Origin: CAZCGA01 sp964498075
GTDB taxonomy: Bacteria; Desulfobacterota; Binatia; HRBIN30
Direction: 5' to 3'
Length of the DNA: 15,397 nucleotides
Assembly: GCA_964498075.1 (NCBI GenBank)
Contig: CAZCGA010000142.1
Span: 1 to 15,397 of the forward strand
Shown: positions 7,809 through 14,275 of the stretch, in pieces
How positions within the stretch are numbered: position 1 is the stretch's first letter
Layout: every line of letters begins with the position of its first letter
The notes under the pieces: model-generated
Database searches by the model: none
Told to the model about the DNA's origin: nothing
What the model saw: the letters and a program-made list of their open reading frames with translations, nothing else
Position numbers and translations under genes: made by a program

Positions 7809-7954
7809 GCAGATATCCTCCTCGGTCCGAGCTGGCTCGGCCGCGAGAAGACCCGATCGCTGCGCCGAGGTCAAGTGCACCGGCGGGAAGCCGGGCGCCC
7901 CGTTGGCGTGGCCTGGCCGTGCTGGTGTATGCAGAGCGAGCGGAGGGTTGGGGG
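7809..7954. promoter_or_regulatory. Divergent intergenic control region (GH1 / Asp-box protein)
   Basis: This 146-bp gap separates two divergent genes and is the longest non-coding stretch in the window. Toward GH1 (minus strand) there is TTGACC (plus-strand 7869-7874), a 17-bp spacer and TCTTCT (7846-7851), so a fair -35 with a poor -10, then the GAGGAGG ribosome site. Toward the Asp-box gene there is TTGGCG (7903-7908), a 17-bp spacer and TGTATG (7926-7931), both weak, then GGAGGG at 7942-7947, 7 bp before its ATG. The spacing is right for sigma-70, but the hexamers match poorly, so only the ribosome sites are well supported. Overlapping palindromes at 7821-7840 may be an operator. Confidence 0.4.
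7821..7840. promoter_or_regulatory. Overlapping palindromes, possible operator in the GH1 leader
   Basis: CTCGGTCCGAG (7821-7831, arms of 5 around one base) and CCGAGCTGGCTCGG (7827-7840, arms of 6 around TG) overlap. They lie between the candidate GH1 -10 and its ribosome site, where a repressor would block transcription. GH1 genes are often under LacI- or GntR-type control, but no regulator gene is present in this window and the sequence does not match an operator I know. A short leader hairpin is an equal possibility, and chance is not excluded in DNA this rich in GC. Confidence 0.25.
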
Positions 7955-9883
7955 ATGTGGAGACGACTGCGCACGCCCGCAATTGCCTGTCTCGGTGCGA
8001 CCATTGCGGTGCTGGTGAGCGGTGGCGAGAGTTGGGCGATTGATTCTCGGCGCGCCCCTTCCGCGGCCGCACAGCGCGCGCTGCAGGTACTGCAGAGTGG
8101 TGTGCCGAGCGCGCCAGCCGGAGCGCCCGGTCCGGCACCGCTGGCCGCGGGCAGGAACGTGCTGGTCAACAATCCTGCGATCGACACGCCGGAGCGCACC
8201 ACGCAGAACGAGACGACGCTCGCCGTCCACGGCGCGACGGTCTGCGCCGGGTACAACAACTCCGGCGGCGTGAACACCTCAGTGTCCGGGTACTCACGCT
8301 CCACCGACGGCGGGACGACGTGGCCGCTGCAAGGGGTCGTCGGCTCCTTGCACTTCGGGGACCCCGCGCTCATCGTCCATCAGCGGACGGGAACCTTCTT
8401 CTATGCCGACCTGGCGTTCATCGGCGACCGTTCGCCGACGGGAAGCCTGCGCTCCATCATCGCCGTCAACCGATCGCCCAACGGCTGCATCACCTTCCCG
8501 AACACCAGTAGCGGGAGCCCCGATACTGCGGCGGCGAACGTCTGTGCCGCCCCGATTGAGCGCGCCTGCAGATCGTGTACGCGCAACGCCGATTGCGACA
8601 GCCGCCGCGGCGCCGGCGATGGCATCTGCACGGCCCCCGACGTGCAAGACAAGCCGTGGATCGCAGCGGACAACAGCGGCGGGCCACGTGACGGATCGGT
8701 CTACGTCTGTTGGAGCCGCTTCGTTGACGTGAACCGCGGTGTCCCGACACGAGGTGAGATCCGCTTCTCGCGTTCAAGCGACGGCGGCGTCAGCTTCGCC
8801 GATATGCAGGCGATCTCTCCCTCCACCGATCAATTCCCCATCGGCTGCCACGTCCACGTCGGCCCGAATGGCGAAGTCTATGTGGTGTGGGCGGACCGCG
8901 ATGCGGCCGCCGGATTCCCGATCCGCTTCCGCCGCTCATTCGACGGCGGTGAGAGCTGGGACGACGTGGTCCAGGTCAATACGCTGCCCATCCGGACGCC
9001 GGGCAGCGACCGGGTGAGGGAGTGCGGTACGGGCCGGGTCTGCGCCATCGCTGTGCCGAACACCATGGAGACATTGAACGGCGACGTGCGCATGGCGCCG
9101 CAGGCATGGATGGCGGTCGATACCACCGGCGGCCCGTTCACCGGCACGCTCTACGTTGCCTGGGCGACGGACCCGCCGGGGCCCGTCGACAACAGCGATG
9201 TGTTCCTGAGCCACTCGGCGGACGGCGGCCTCACCTGGAGCCCGGAGGTGCAGATCGGTGGCGGAACGGCGACCGATCAGTTCGAACCGTTCGTCGCCGT
9301 CGGCCGTGCCGGCACCATGACCATCGCGTGGTACGACCGGCGCAATGATCCGGAGAACTACCTCATCGACGTGTACGCCACATTCTCCCGCGACGGAGGG
9401 ACGACACTCGATCCGTTGGTGCGCGTGACCGACGAGAGCTTTCCGGTGCCGCCGCTGACCGGCCAGCCGATGTCCGACGGCAACTTCGATCCGATCACCT
9501 CCGCGTGTTACATGGGCGAGTACATCGCCGTCGCTGCCGACGCCGAGAGTTTCTACTACGCCTGGGGCGACAACCGGAACCGTGTCGTCTCGAGCAACTA
9601 CCCGACCGGGCGTCCCGATCCCGACGTGTTCTTCGATCGCCTGTCGGTGCCGCCGCTCGCCGCGAGCTGCGCCGGTGACTGCAACAACGACCATGAAGTC
9701 GCGACCGACGAGCTGCTCGGGCTGGTCCGCATCGCCCTGGGCAACGCCGGCATCTCAGAGTGCGTCCCCGGCGACGCCAACCGTGACGGCCGTATCGCCA
9801 TCGACGAGATCCTCGCTGCGGCAGACAGCGCGGCGCACGAGTGCGCCGCGCCCGGACAGCCAGTCGCCTCGCGTCTGAGATAG
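7955..9883 (+). CDS. Secreted Asp-box (sialidase-like fold) protein with Cys-framed dockerin-like tail
   Basis: This 642-residue exported protein starts at ATG 7955, which follows GGAGGG by 7 bp and begins a signal peptide (MWRRLRTP, hydrophobic core, cleavage near SWA-28). The frame is open further upstream, but that part overlaps the GH1 start and is not credible. Five Asp-boxes (S-x-D-G-G-x-x-W type) lie at 116-123, 274-281, 328-335, 421-428 and 478-485, as in BNR/sialidase propellers. The arginine triad and FRIP motif of true sialidases are not apparent, so enzyme activity should not be assumed. Residues 197-225 form a cysteine-rich insert. Residues 572-630 form a tail with two calcium loops (575-586, 607-618) and cysteines at 572, 576, 603 and 630. 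It may be a cell-surface or secreted glycan-related protein. Confidence 0.86.
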   Translation: MWRRLRTPAIACLGATIAVLVSGGESWAIDSRRAPSAAAQRALQVLQSGVPSAPAGAPGPAPLAAGRNVLVNNPAIDTPERTTQNETTLAVHGATVCAGYNNSGGVNTSVSGYSRSTDGGTTWPLQGVVGSLHFGDPALIVHQRTGTFFYADLAFIGDRSPTGSLRSIIAVNRSPNGCITFPNTSSGSPDTAAANVCAAPIERACRSCTRNADCDSRRGAGDGICTAPDVQDKPWIAADNSGGPRDGSVYVCWSRFVDVNRGVPTRGEIRFSRSSDGGVSFADMQAISPSTDQFPIGCHVHVGPNGEVYVVWADRDAAAGFPIRFRRSFDGGESWDDVVQVNTLPIRTPGSDRVRECGTGRVCAIAVPNTMETLNGDVRMAPQAWMAVDTTGGPFTGTLYVAWATDPPGPVDNSDVFLSHSADGGLTWSPEVQIGGGTATDQFEPFVAVGRAGTMTIAWYDRRNDPENYLIDVYATFSRDGGTTLDPLVRVTDESFPVPPLTGQPMSDGNFDPITSACYMGEYIAVAADAESFYYAWGDNRNRVVSSNYPTGRPDPDVFFDRLSVPPLAASCAGDCNNDHEVATDELLGLVRIALGNAGISECVPGDANRDGRIAIDEILAAADSAAHECAAPGQPVASRLR

Positions 9884-9894
9884 CCGCCTGTTCT

Positions 9895-9912
9895 CACGGC
9901 CGGGCGGCCGTG
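9895..9912 (+). terminator. GC-rich hairpin between the Asp-box and ligase genes
   Basis: A perfect 7-bp stem, CACGGCC (9895-9901) with GGCCGTG (9906-9912), encloses a GGGC loop. It begins 12 bp after the Asp-box stop and ends 14 bp before the ligase ATG. No T-run follows (the next bases are CTACAGGACG), so it is not a classical intrinsic terminator. It could still slow polymerase, or act as a leader structure occupying the ribosome-binding region of the downstream gene, which has no clear Shine-Dalgarno sequence. Confidence 0.35.
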
Positions 9913-9926
9913 CTACAGGACGCGAC

Positions 9927-11318
9927 ATGCAGGATACCCGTCCGGCTGGCATGTTGACGGAGGCCGAGCTGCACGATCTGGTCGCGCGCGGCGAGATCGA
10001 CACGGTGCTTACCGTGTTTCCGGATCTCTACGGGCGACTGGTCGGGAAGCGGATCAGCGCGCACTTCTTCTGCGACGAGGTCGTCGCCCACGGCATGCAC
10101 GCCTGTGACTATCTGCTGGCGTGCGACATGGAGATGGATCCGGTTCCCGGCTATCGCTTCGCCTCGTGGGCCGACGGCTACGGCGACGTGCATTGCAAGC
10201 CGGACAGCACCACGTTGCGCCGCGCCACGTGGCTCGAACGCACCGCACTGGTGCTGTGCGACGTGTACGACGAGGAGCGGCACACGCTCGTCGAGGTGGC
10301 GCCGCGCACCATCCTCAAGCGCCAGCTGGAGCGCGCCGCCGCCGCCGGCGTGCTCCCCATGGGCGCCTCGGAGCTGGAGTTCTTCGTGCTGCGCGAGACC
10401 TACGAGTCGGCGCAGCGCAAAGGCTTCGACAACCTCGAGCCGTTCGGCTGGTACGTCGAGGACTACCACACGCTGCAAGGTTACAAGGTGGAAGCGCTGG
10501 TCGGTGCGATCCGCCGGCACCTCGATGCATCCGGAGTGCCCGTGGAGTTTTCGAAGGGCGAATGGGGACCCGGCCAGCACGAGATCAACGTGCGCTACAC
10601 CGACTTCCTCACGATGGCCGATCGGCACGTGATCTACAAACAGCTCGCCAAGGAAGTGGCCATCCAGCAGGGTCTCGCCGTCACGTTCATGGCCAAGTTC
10701 GACGAGCGCTACGCCGGCAGCTCGATGCATCTGCACTCCAGCTTGTGGTCGGCCGCCGGTGACACGTCGTTGTTCGCCGGCGTATTCACCGGCGACCCGG
10801 CGCAGCTGCCGGATCACTTCCGTTGGTGGCTCGGCGGGCTCATGCGTCACGCGCGCGCCTCGACGTTGATGTTTGCGCCGTACGTGAACTCCTACAAGCG
10901 GTTCCGCGCCGGCTCCTTTGCGCCGACGGGGATCGCGTGGTCGTACGACAACCGGACCGCGGGCTTTCGCATCGTCGGCAGCGGTCCGTCACTACGCGTC
11001 GAGTGCCGCATTCCCGGTGCGGATGCGAACCCGTACCTGGGGTTTGCGGCGACGTTGGCGGCCGGCTTGGACGGTCTGGCCAAGCACATCGAGCCGCCGC
11101 CGATGTTTCGGGGCGACGTGTATGCGGCCGAGGGCCTGACGAGGGTGCCGAGCACGCTCCCCGAAGCCATCGCCGAGTTCGAGGCGTCGGCGCTCTTCCG
11201 CGAAGCCTTCGGCCCTCAGGTCGTGGAGCACCTCGTACACTTCGCGCGTACCGAGCAGCGCAAGTTCGACGAGATCGTCACCACGTGGGAGCGGCGCCGC
11301 TTCCTCGAACGGGTGTGA
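9927..11318 (+). CDS. Glutamine-synthetase-family gamma-glutamyl-amine ligase (PuuA/GlnA4-like)
   Basis: This ATP-dependent ligase of the GS fold has 463 residues and probably joins glutamate to an amine through its gamma-carboxyl. GS hallmarks are present: the metal ligand block MGASELEFF (145-153), GPGQHEIN (214-221), the His motif SSMHLHSSLW (265-274), NSYKRFRAGSFAP (321-333) and ECRIPGADANPYLGFAATLAAG (starts at 359). The N-terminal substrate loop has ACDYLLACDMEMDP (59-72) where true glutamine synthetases carry FDGSSI, which binds ammonium, so an organic amine is the likelier partner. No adenylylation-site motif (NLYDLP) is seen. The next gene, a gamma-glutamyl hydrolase homologue, starts 3 bp after the stop. 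It could be PuuA (putrescine), GlnA4-type (ethanolamine) or another amine ligase; the context favours a pathway using alcohol and aldehyde oxidation. Confidence 0.85.
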   Translation: MQDTRPAGMLTEAELHDLVARGEIDTVLTVFPDLYGRLVGKRISAHFFCDEVVAHGMHACDYLLACDMEMDPVPGYRFASWADGYGDVHCKPDSTTLRRATWLERTALVLCDVYDEERHTLVEVAPRTILKRQLERAAAAGVLPMGASELEFFVLRETYESAQRKGFDNLEPFGWYVEDYHTLQGYKVEALVGAIRRHLDASGVPVEFSKGEWGPGQHEINVRYTDFLTMADRHVIYKQLAKEVAIQQGLAVTFMAKFDERYAGSSMHLHSSLWSAAGDTSLFAGVFTGDPAQLPDHFRWWLGGLMRHARASTLMFAPYVNSYKRFRAGSFAPTGIAWSYDNRTAGFRIVGSGPSLRVECRIPGADANPYLGFAATLAAGLDGLAKHIEPPPMFRGDVYAAEGLTRVPSTLPEAIAEFEASALFREAFGPQVVEHLVHFARTEQRKFDEIVTTWERRRFLERV

Positions 11319-11321
11319 CCC

Positions 11322-12038
11322 GTGCGACGCGTGGTTATCGGGATCTCGTCGTACGGGCGCGACGGCGAACCGCCGGCGTTCAGCGTGCCGTGCGGCTACG
11401 TCGACGGCGTACGCGCCGCGGGCGCCACGCCGCTGGTGCTGCCGCCCGGTGAAGTCGAGCCGGAGCAACTCCTGGAGCTCGTCGATGGCTTGATCCTCGC
11501 GGGCGGCGGTGACATCGCCCCGGCTGCCTACGGCGGCGAGCCGCACGAAACCATCTATATGGTCTCGGAGGAGCGCGACCAGTTCGAGTTCGTGTTGGCG
11601 CGTGCCGTGCTCGCGCGGCCGGACGTCCCGCTGCTCTGCATTTGCCGCGGCCTCCAGGTCCTCAACGTGGCATGCGGCGGCACGCTGCATGCGCACGTGC
11701 CGGATCGGTTCGGCGATCGTGTCGCGCATCGCCAGCCGCCGCGTCTCACCACGCGTCACCCCGTGCGCATCGAGCCGCAGAGTCGCCTGGCGCACCTGCT
11801 TGGGGTAGCCCACGCCGACGTCTGCTCGTGGCACCATCAGGCCATCGATCGGCTGGGAGCGGCTTTGCGTCCGCTGGCATGGGCCGAAGACGGGGTCATC
11901 GAAGCCGTTGAGCACACCGGCCACCCGTGGTGCATCGGCGTGCAGTGGCATCCGGAGATGCAGCTCGATGAGACGCCGCAGCAGAGATTGTTTGCCGCGC
12001 TCGTGGCGGCGGTGAATCAGAAGGGCCAGAGGCCATAG
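11322..12038 (+). CDS. Class I glutamine amidotransferase-fold gamma-glutamyl hydrolase (PuuD-like, peptidase C26)
   Basis: This 238-residue enzyme probably hydrolyses a gamma-glutamyl amide to free glutamate, as PuuD does with gamma-glutamyl-GABA. The catalytic triad is visible: Cys108 in LLCICRGLQ, and His210 and Glu212 in GVQWHPE. GLILAGGGDIAPAAYGGEP (57-74) and SWHHQAID (169-176) are typical of the C26 family. The start GTG 11322 lies 3 bp after the ligase stop; GTG 11331 is an in-frame alternative, and neither has a strong ribosome site, so coupled translation is likely. It is a stand-alone hydrolase with no synthetase domain, so it is not a biosynthetic amidotransferase. Its position beside a ligase that makes gamma-glutamyl bonds supports the final, de-capping step of the pathway. 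Confidence 0.88.
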   Translation: MRRVVIGISSYGRDGEPPAFSVPCGYVDGVRAAGATPLVLPPGEVEPEQLLELVDGLILAGGGDIAPAAYGGEPHETIYMVSEERDQFEFVLARAVLARPDVPLLCICRGLQVLNVACGGTLHAHVPDRFGDRVAHRQPPRLTTRHPVRIEPQSRLAHLLGVAHADVCSWHHQAIDRLGAALRPLAWAEDGVIEAVEHTGHPWCIGVQWHPEMQLDETPQQRLFAALVAAVNQKGQRP

Positions 12039-12063
12039 TCAAAAGGCAAAGGTGGAGCGCGGA

Positions 12064-12843
12064 ATGTCCGGACGTTTGAACGACCGAGTTGCGTTGATCA
12101 CCGGTGCGGGTGGCGGGATCGGCCGCGCCGCAGCGCTGAAGTTCTGCGCCGAGGGGGCGCGCTTGGTGGCGGTGGATGCCGACGAGCGCGCCGGCCGGGC
12201 GGTGGTGGACGAGGTCCGTGCGCGGGGCGGCACCGCGGCGTTTACTCGTGCCGACGTCAGCCGGGCGGCCGACGTGGAAGCAATGATCAGCTTCGCGGAG
12301 GCGCAGTTTGGTGCGCTCCACGTGTTGTTCAACAACGCCGGCATCTTCCCCGACACGGACGGCTCGGTGGTCGACACCGACGAGGCGGTGTTCGACCTCG
12401 TCATTGCGGTGAACCTGAAGGGCGTCTTTCTGGGGTGCAAGTACGGCATCCCGGCGCTGCTGCGCGCCGGCGGCGGGTCGATCATCAATACGGCGTCGTT
12501 CGTCGCCGTGATGGGCGCAGCAACCTCGCAGAGCGCGTACACGGCATCGAAGGGTGGCGTGCTGGCGCTGACGCGCGAGATCGCCATCGAGTTCGCGCGC
12601 CGCGGCATTCGCGCCAACGCCCTCTGCCCCGGACCCGTGAACACGCCGCTCTTGCAGTCGCTGTTCTCGGACCCCGCGCGGCGCGCCCGCCGGCTCGTCC
12701 ATCTGCCGATGGGCCGCCTCGCTGAACCCGACGAGATCGCCGCCGCGGCGCTGTACCTGGCATCGGAGGAATCGTCGTACGTGAACGGTGCGACGTTCTT
12801 GGTGGATGGCGGGACGACCGGGGCGTACGTGACGGCAGAGTAG
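12064..12843 (+). CDS. Short-chain dehydrogenase/reductase (SDR)
   Basis: This 259-residue classical SDR is an NAD(P)-dependent alcohol/carbonyl oxidoreductase. It has the nucleotide motif TGAGGGIG (13-20), NNAG (90-93), Asn117, and the catalytic set Ser145, Tyr159 and Lys163 in SAYTASKGG. Asp38 at the end of strand 2 (LVAVDAD) favours NAD over NADP. The C-terminal NGATFLVDGG is typical. I chose ATG 12064 over the in-frame GTG 12052 because GGAG at 12054-12057 precedes it by 6 bp. In this cluster it stands where the Puu pathway would have the amine oxidase PuuB, which suggests it oxidises an alcohol of the gamma-glutamylated substrate to an aldehyde. That role is inference; many SDRs are annotated as 3-oxoacyl-ACP reductase by default, which the context does not support. 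Confidence 0.87.
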   Translation: MSGRLNDRVALITGAGGGIGRAAALKFCAEGARLVAVDADERAGRAVVDEVRARGGTAAFTRADVSRAADVEAMISFAEAQFGALHVLFNNAGIFPDTDGSVVDTDEAVFDLVIAVNLKGVFLGCKYGIPALLRAGGGSIINTASFVAVMGAATSQSAYTASKGGVLALTREIAIEFARRGIRANALCPGPVNTPLLQSLFSDPARRARRLVHLPMGRLAEPDEIAAAALYLASEESSYVNGATFLVDGGTTGAYVTAE

Positions 12844-12848
12844 GCCGC

Positions 12849-14264
12849 ATGCATCGGCTGCTGATCGGTGATCGCCGCGACCCGGGGCAGGGGGTCATCA
12901 GAGTCATCGAGCCCGCGCGCGGGGCGGTGTTCGACGAGGTCGCGGCAGCCGGTCCCGACGACATCGAAGCCGCCGTCGCGGCCGCGATGGCGGCCTTTCC
13001 ACACTGGGCGCGGATGACGGCAGTGGCGCGTGCCGAGGTCTTGTTCCGCTTCGCCGATCTGGTGCGTGCCCACGCTGAAGAGCTGGCGGTGCTCGAAGCG
13101 CGCAACGTCGGCAAGCCGATCGGCGATGCGCGCTGGGAGGCGCATCACGTCGCCGACACCTTGCGCTATTATGCGGCGGCCGCGGACAAGTTTTTCGGTG
13201 AAACGATTCCACTGAACAAGCCTGGTCTCAACATCACGCTGCACGACCCGCTCGGTGTGGTCGGTCTGATCGTGCCGTGGAACTTTCCGATGGTGATCGC
13301 GACGTGGAAGCTGGCGCCGGCGCTGGCGTGCGGAAATACCGTCGTGCTCAAGCCGGCCAGTCTCACGCCGCTCACAGCGCTGCGCCTCGGCGAGCTGGGT
13401 CTCGAAGCGGGTCTCCCCCCGGGGGTCCTCAACGTCGTGCCCGGGCCGGGTGCCTCGATCGGCGCTGCGCTCGCGGCGCATCCCGACGTGGCCAAGATCG
13501 GGTTTACCGGGGAGACGGCGACCGGCCGTGCGATCATGGCGGCGGCGTCGGCCACCATCAAGCGTGTCGGCCTGGAGCTCGGCGGCAAGTCGCCCAACAT
13601 CATCTTCGCCGATGTCGACATCGACCCGGTCGCCCGCGAAGCCGTCGGCTCCGTCTTCGCCAACGCCGGCCAAGACTGCTGCGCGCGGTCGCGCGTCATC
13701 GTCGAGCGGCGGATTGCCGATCGCTTCGTGGAGGCGATGGCCGCGGCGGCGCAGGCGCTCGTCGTCGGCGATCCGCTTGCCGAGACCACGCAGATGGGGC
13801 CGTTGGTGTCGTCGAGCCAGCGGGAGCGGAGCGAGTCGTACATCGCCATCGGCCGCGCCGAAGGGGCGCGGCTGGTGTGTGGTGGCGAGCGGTTGGAGCG
13901 CGACGGCTACTTCATGCGCCCGGCGGTGTTCGCCGGCTGCCGGCCGCGCCTGCGCATCGTGGACGAGGAGATCTTCGGTCCGGTGGCCGTCGTGCTGACG
14001 TTCGACAACGAAGCAGAAGCCGTGGCTCTCGCCAACGACACGATCTACGGTCTGTCCGGCTCGCTCTGGACCAACGATCTCAAACGCGGCCTGCGCGTCG
14101 CGCAGGCGGTGCGCACCGGCGTGCTCTCGGTGAACTCGTCGTCGAGCGTCCACCTGCAGGCGCCGTTCGGCGGCTACAAGCAGTCCGGGCTGGGACGCGA
14201 GCTCGGGATGCACGCGTTGGAGCACTACACCGAGCTGAAGAACATCTACTTCGAAACGCAGTAG
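12849..14264 (+). CDS. NAD(P)-dependent aldehyde dehydrogenase (PuuC/AldC-like)
   Basis: This 471-residue ALDH-superfamily enzyme oxidises an aldehyde to a carboxylate. Key residues are Asn145 (PWNFP), Lys168 (LKPA), Glu243 in LELGGKSPN, and catalytic Cys277 in NAGQDCCARSR. GFTGETATGR (218-227) is the nucleotide-binding turn. Ser171 occupies the position where strictly NAD-using enzymes often have Glu, so NADP use is possible. The C-terminal PFGGYKQSGLGRELG block is intact. The gene starts 5 bp after the SDR stop and is the last of the four. In context it would finish the oxidation begun by the SDR, giving a gamma-glutamyl amino acid for the hydrolase. Its stop is 11 bp from the stop of the convergent alpha/beta hydrolase. 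Confidence 0.92.
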   Translation: MHRLLIGDRRDPGQGVIRVIEPARGAVFDEVAAAGPDDIEAAVAAAMAAFPHWARMTAVARAEVLFRFADLVRAHAEELAVLEARNVGKPIGDARWEAHHVADTLRYYAAAADKFFGETIPLNKPGLNITLHDPLGVVGLIVPWNFPMVIATWKLAPALACGNTVVLKPASLTPLTALRLGELGLEAGLPPGVLNVVPGPGASIGAALAAHPDVAKIGFTGETATGRAIMAAASATIKRVGLELGGKSPNIIFADVDIDPVAREAVGSVFANAGQDCCARSRVIVERRIADRFVEAMAAAAQALVVGDPLAETTQMGPLVSSSQRERSESYIAIGRAEGARLVCGGERLERDGYFMRPAVFAGCRPRLRIVDEEIFGPVAVVLTFDNEAEAVALANDTIYGLSGSLWTNDLKRGLRVAQAVRTGVLSVNSSSSVHLQAPFGGYKQSGLGRELGMHALEHYTELKNIYFETQ

Positions 14265-14275
14265 ATGCCTCGCCC

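Noticed and set aside
7769..7954. N-terminal extension of the Asp-box protein into the GH1 start
   Set aside because: The extension would overlap the GH1 start codon and hide the signal peptide. ATG 7955 has a good ribosome site and begins a classical signal sequence.
7809..8138. N-terminal extension of GH1 upstream of ATG 7808
   Set aside because: The extension runs across the Asp-box gene start, and the strong GAGGAGG site plus MRKFPDGFLWG fit the normal GH1 N terminus.
7955..9883. Calling the Asp-box protein an active sialidase
   Set aside because: Asp-boxes occur in many non-sialidase propellers, and I cannot find the FRIP motif or a clear arginine triad. Only the fold is supported.
11322..12038. 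Biosynthetic glutamine amidotransferase subunit (for example of anthranilate or GMP synthase)
   Set aside because: The GDIAPAAYGGEP and SWHHQAID features are of the C26 gamma-glutamyl hydrolase group, and no synthetase partner is nearby.
12039..14225. 728-codon minus-strand open frame across the SDR and ALDH genes
   Set aside because: It spans two well-supported genes and their junction, is rich in Arg and His, and has no domain I recognise. It is a compositional shadow despite its length.
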